Assembly (NCBI GenBank): GCA_021464245.1
Contig: JADCRB010000043.1
Span: 462,168 to 526,167 of the forward strand
From: Carallia brachiata
Lineage: Eukaryota; Streptophyta; Magnoliopsida; Malpighiales; Rhizophoraceae
Direction: 5' to 3'
Length of the DNA stretch: 64,000 bases
Shown: positions 61,371-64,000 of the stretch, in pieces
Numbering within the stretch: the stretch's first letter is position 1
How the letters are laid out: each line of letters starts with the position of its first letter
Translations under genes and position numbers: made by a program
Notes under the pieces: model-generated
The model's input: the letters and a program-made list of their open reading frames with translations, nothing else
What the model was told of the DNA's origin: nothing
Databases searched by the model: none

Positions 61371-63939
61371 GGCTGAATGGAGGGAAGATGGACTCTGCCA
61401 CAGACTTCGGGACAATGAGGGCACCACCGTGCACATCAGTTGGAGTCAGAATTTTGGGTTTACTTGCCACAATTCCATCATCGTCATTCGGCACAAGTTC
61501 GTGCGGGACCAGTTGAATCAGTTAAAATCCATCCCATGCAATCTGTGGAAAGAAAAATCTGTGATTAATAATTATTTTGATTTTATTTACTTGTTTAGAT
61601 AAATATCCAATATCCAAAAACAAAAAAAAAAAACAATTGGGTTATCACTTATCATTAAAACAAACAAACACATCATACGCCGCAGCATTCCTCTTCTTGC
61701 CTCAAACGCGACGGCATTGGTCTTCCTTCCCTCAAAAGTGACAGTAATTTTAGGGATGTAAAATGCAGATTGTGCTAACAAGAAAATCATTGAGAGCGCA
61801 ATAGCAATGGGAAAAACACAGTTTTTCAATTAGGATCTCCTCTGTTGCTAACTACACACACTTTATAATCTCCCTCCTGCGCTCAAACTTCCCTCCCTTA
61901 CGTCGACTCTGCGTGCACTGCACTCTCTTGGATGGTTTTTTTCTTGCATTTCTTCTTTTGTCTTCTTGATGGTTTCCAATAAATTGTTGGAATTGTCGTT
62001 GAGCTTGGCTAGCCTGAGATGCAGAGGATATGAGAGTATTGCATAACCTCCTAGAGAGCTGTTTAGAGTGTGCGTAGAGCAAAGGGAAACTATTTTGTAA
62101 TGAAGATTGTCGTGGCTATAATTAAACAAATTGGAAATTTATTTGTTTATACATAGCTTCCAACGTGTTTTTCATAAAAGATTATATGATTAATTTTTTT
62201 TAAAAAAAATTAAGTAATCGTATAATCTCCTTTATAAAAAATTTTTTATTAAAATATTAATAAGTCCAATTACAATGTTAACGAATTTTAAACATTTCAA
62301 TAACTAATTCCATTTAATAGGGGGTAACAATAAAGAGATTCAAACCTGAACTAATATTAAAAACGATGAACAGACTCAAACCTGAACTAATATTAAAAAT
62401 GATGAACTAACTTATTATCAAATGACCAATTTAGACAATAAGATCATATGATTAAAATCACGTCATACATTTTTTTGTTTTTGGGACGTAGAGTCGAAGA
62501 GAGACTCTCTTCGGAGGGATTTTTTTCAAAAAAAATTAAATTTTAAGGTAATATTTATTAAATATGTATTAGGTTGGATGACATTAAATATGATTAAATA
62601 ATATTAAATATGTTTAAAATTTTTAGTTTTAAAAACTAAAATTCTATTTTTTAAGAACGAGACCCACCATCTGTAGCCACCATTTATCTATAGCTCTGAA
62701 TTAGTGCTCATATTGTTTCAAATGAAGAAAATTTTTATTGATGTTATTGCGCGAAACAAGTCATTAAAAAAAAACTATCCACCTCTCGGAGCTGCTTCTT
62801 TTTTTCTTGAAGATATATGTGGTGTGGCTCTGCCACGTACTGTAGTGGTGTAAACAGGGTCTTTCCCTCCTTAAGAAAATAAAAATCTAAAATGATAATT
62901 CGGTGATAATAATTTAATAGTAAGTTAGCGTGTTTTAACTCTTACAACTTGATTTTAAATTTTTGCACTCACGCTTTTTTCTGTCAAAAGGTTAGGTAAT
63001 TGCTGAATTAGTTAAAAATTGTAATGCGACGATGAATTTTAAACTCAATAATCGTTATGGTCTTCTACAGCGAAAATACATTCAGTTTCACTGGGAGTCA
63101 GATGAGGAGTCTGTCCTTTTAGGATAGTTGAATGAGAATCTCAAATAAAAATTACTTCAATTTCGATTTATAAATTTAATAACTGATATATTTATAATAA
63201 ATTTTTTTTATAATTAAAAAAATATAATTGAAAAAATAAAATCAATAAAGGGCCATCAGATAGCCAGTTGGTGGGTTTGGCTCTCAAAAATAATAACAAA
63301 AAATTTTCTTTAGAATTAAATTTTAAAATATTTATTATTATTTTAAATGAACTAATTTTACTTTAAATTTTAATTTAGGAAAATTTTAAAAAATAATTCG
63401 ACGTTTACACGACTGGTCTCAGAGACGTAGAAAAATTCTGTAAATGGTAAGCACACCGCAAATTAAAATAAAAACAATCAATATGTTATTTTTATTGATA
63501 ATTACCAAATTATACCATACTGCTCCGGTGTCTCGTCACCCAAATTTTCCTTTCGAAATTTATTCGCTGAAAATGAACTGTTTAGTCCCATGTCAGTGAG
63601 AAATCTTGAACCGCAGTAACTGGATAAATACTGTAAAATGTCACGTAACAAGGAATTAAAGGATTAAAATAAATTAAATACCTATAGTAACAGCAAACAT
63701 TAGAAACCTGGATGACTGAATCAGGTAACAAGACATGATCAAAGAAGGACTTGTCCAAAAAAGAAAAAAAGACTCCATCAAAGAAAACCCAGACGATTGG
63801 GCACCAGAAAACACAGAATTGCCTGCCCAATGTTCTTTATTTCATAACGGGACACTGACAACAAGACACTTCCATTCCTCACGGCTCACACGTAGACACC
63901 ACCAAAGAACTTCAAATTGACAGTAAAGCTTTTTCAAAA
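61371..63939. other. Spacer and 3' flank of the terminal gene
   Basis: No supported gene. The minus-strand frame 61829-61587 begins with a signal-peptide-like MKNCVFPIAIALSMIFLLA but then loses character at homopolymers; I do not call it. 62130-63500 is AT-rich. 63500-63939 is the likely 3' UTR/flank of the minus-strand gene at the window edge. Confidence 0.4.
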
Positions 63940-64000
63940 TCACTCCTCTTCTGATTCAGACTCAGCATTCTGAAGCCACTCAATGAAAGGTTTGATATTC
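63940..64000 (-). CDS. C-terminal end of a W2-domain translation factor (eIF5 or eIF5-mimic/BZW), partial
   Basis: Only the last 19 codons plus the TGA (63940-63942) are inside the window; the gene continues beyond 64000. The readable end is NIKPFIEWLQNAESESEEE. An aromatic/acidic ending of the form FxEWLxxAExESEEE closes the W2 (MIF4G-like) domain of eIF5 and of the eIF5-mimic BZW proteins, which act on eIF2 in start-codon selection. Which of the two cannot be decided from 19 residues. Confidence 0.6.
   Translation of the reverse strand, partial: NIKPFIEWLQNAESESEEE

Noticed and set aside
61587..61829. Small secreted peptide gene on the minus strand
   Set aside because: The N-terminus looks like a signal peptide, but the remainder runs into homopolymer-coded residues and has no cysteine pattern; not supportable.
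1..64000. CRISPR arrays, bacterial operons or phage-type systems
   Set aside because: The window is plant nuclear DNA with spliced genes; I saw no regularly spaced repeats or bacterial gene clusters.

Overview
This is eukaryotic nuclear DNA from a dicot flowering plant. The evidence is spliced genes with short GT-AG introns, very AT-rich intergenic DNA, plant-specific families (TGA bZIP, BPS1-like, nuclear-type SHMT6/7, plastid GrpE, F-box), an endogenous plant pararetrovirus and Ty3/gypsy remains. A woody eudicot such as Citrus is my impression only. Exon limits below come from reading-frame continuity plus splice-site consensus; no transcript evidence was available.

Layout. 1-8.4 kb is AT-rich intergenic DNA with repeats: a 1.27-kb element with short inverted ends, SINE-like fragments and a pyrimidine-rich element. 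9.47-12.90 kb (+) is an eight-exon TGA3/TGA7-like bZIP gene. Convergent to it, 16.44-19.86 kb (-) is phosphopantothenate-cysteine ligase (coenzyme A synthesis, nine exons). A decayed partial copy of that gene lies between the two at 13.3-13.9 kb. 20-32.7 kb is a gene desert containing one tRNA-Arg(UCU) and several repeats: a probable LINE 3' end, a fold-back element and a second pyrimidine-rich element.

32.74-33.80 kb (+) is a two-exon BPS1-like gene. 36.77-40.44 kb (-) is a four-exon SHMT6/7-type serine hydroxymethyltransferase. 42.1-49.6 kb holds a broken, minus-strand endogenous caulimovirid: movement-protein tail, coat protein/zinc knuckle, protease-RT-RNase H, a second ORF and a TATA box. 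It is bracketed by a 43-44-bp inverted repeat. 52.74-54.65 kb (+) is a three-exon plastid-type GrpE. 55.39-56.61 kb (-) is an F-box gene with a frameshift. 58.5-61.4 kb is a decayed Ty3/gypsy element. The window ends inside the last exon of a minus-strand W2-domain translation factor (eIF5 or its mimic).

The genes are unrelated housekeeping and regulatory genes with no operon-like logic. I found no evidence of a new biological system. The most useful observations are the apparent one-base frame break and GC-AG intron in the ligase gene, the partial duplicate of that gene, the inverted-repeat-bracketed viral relic, and several non-autonomous repeats.
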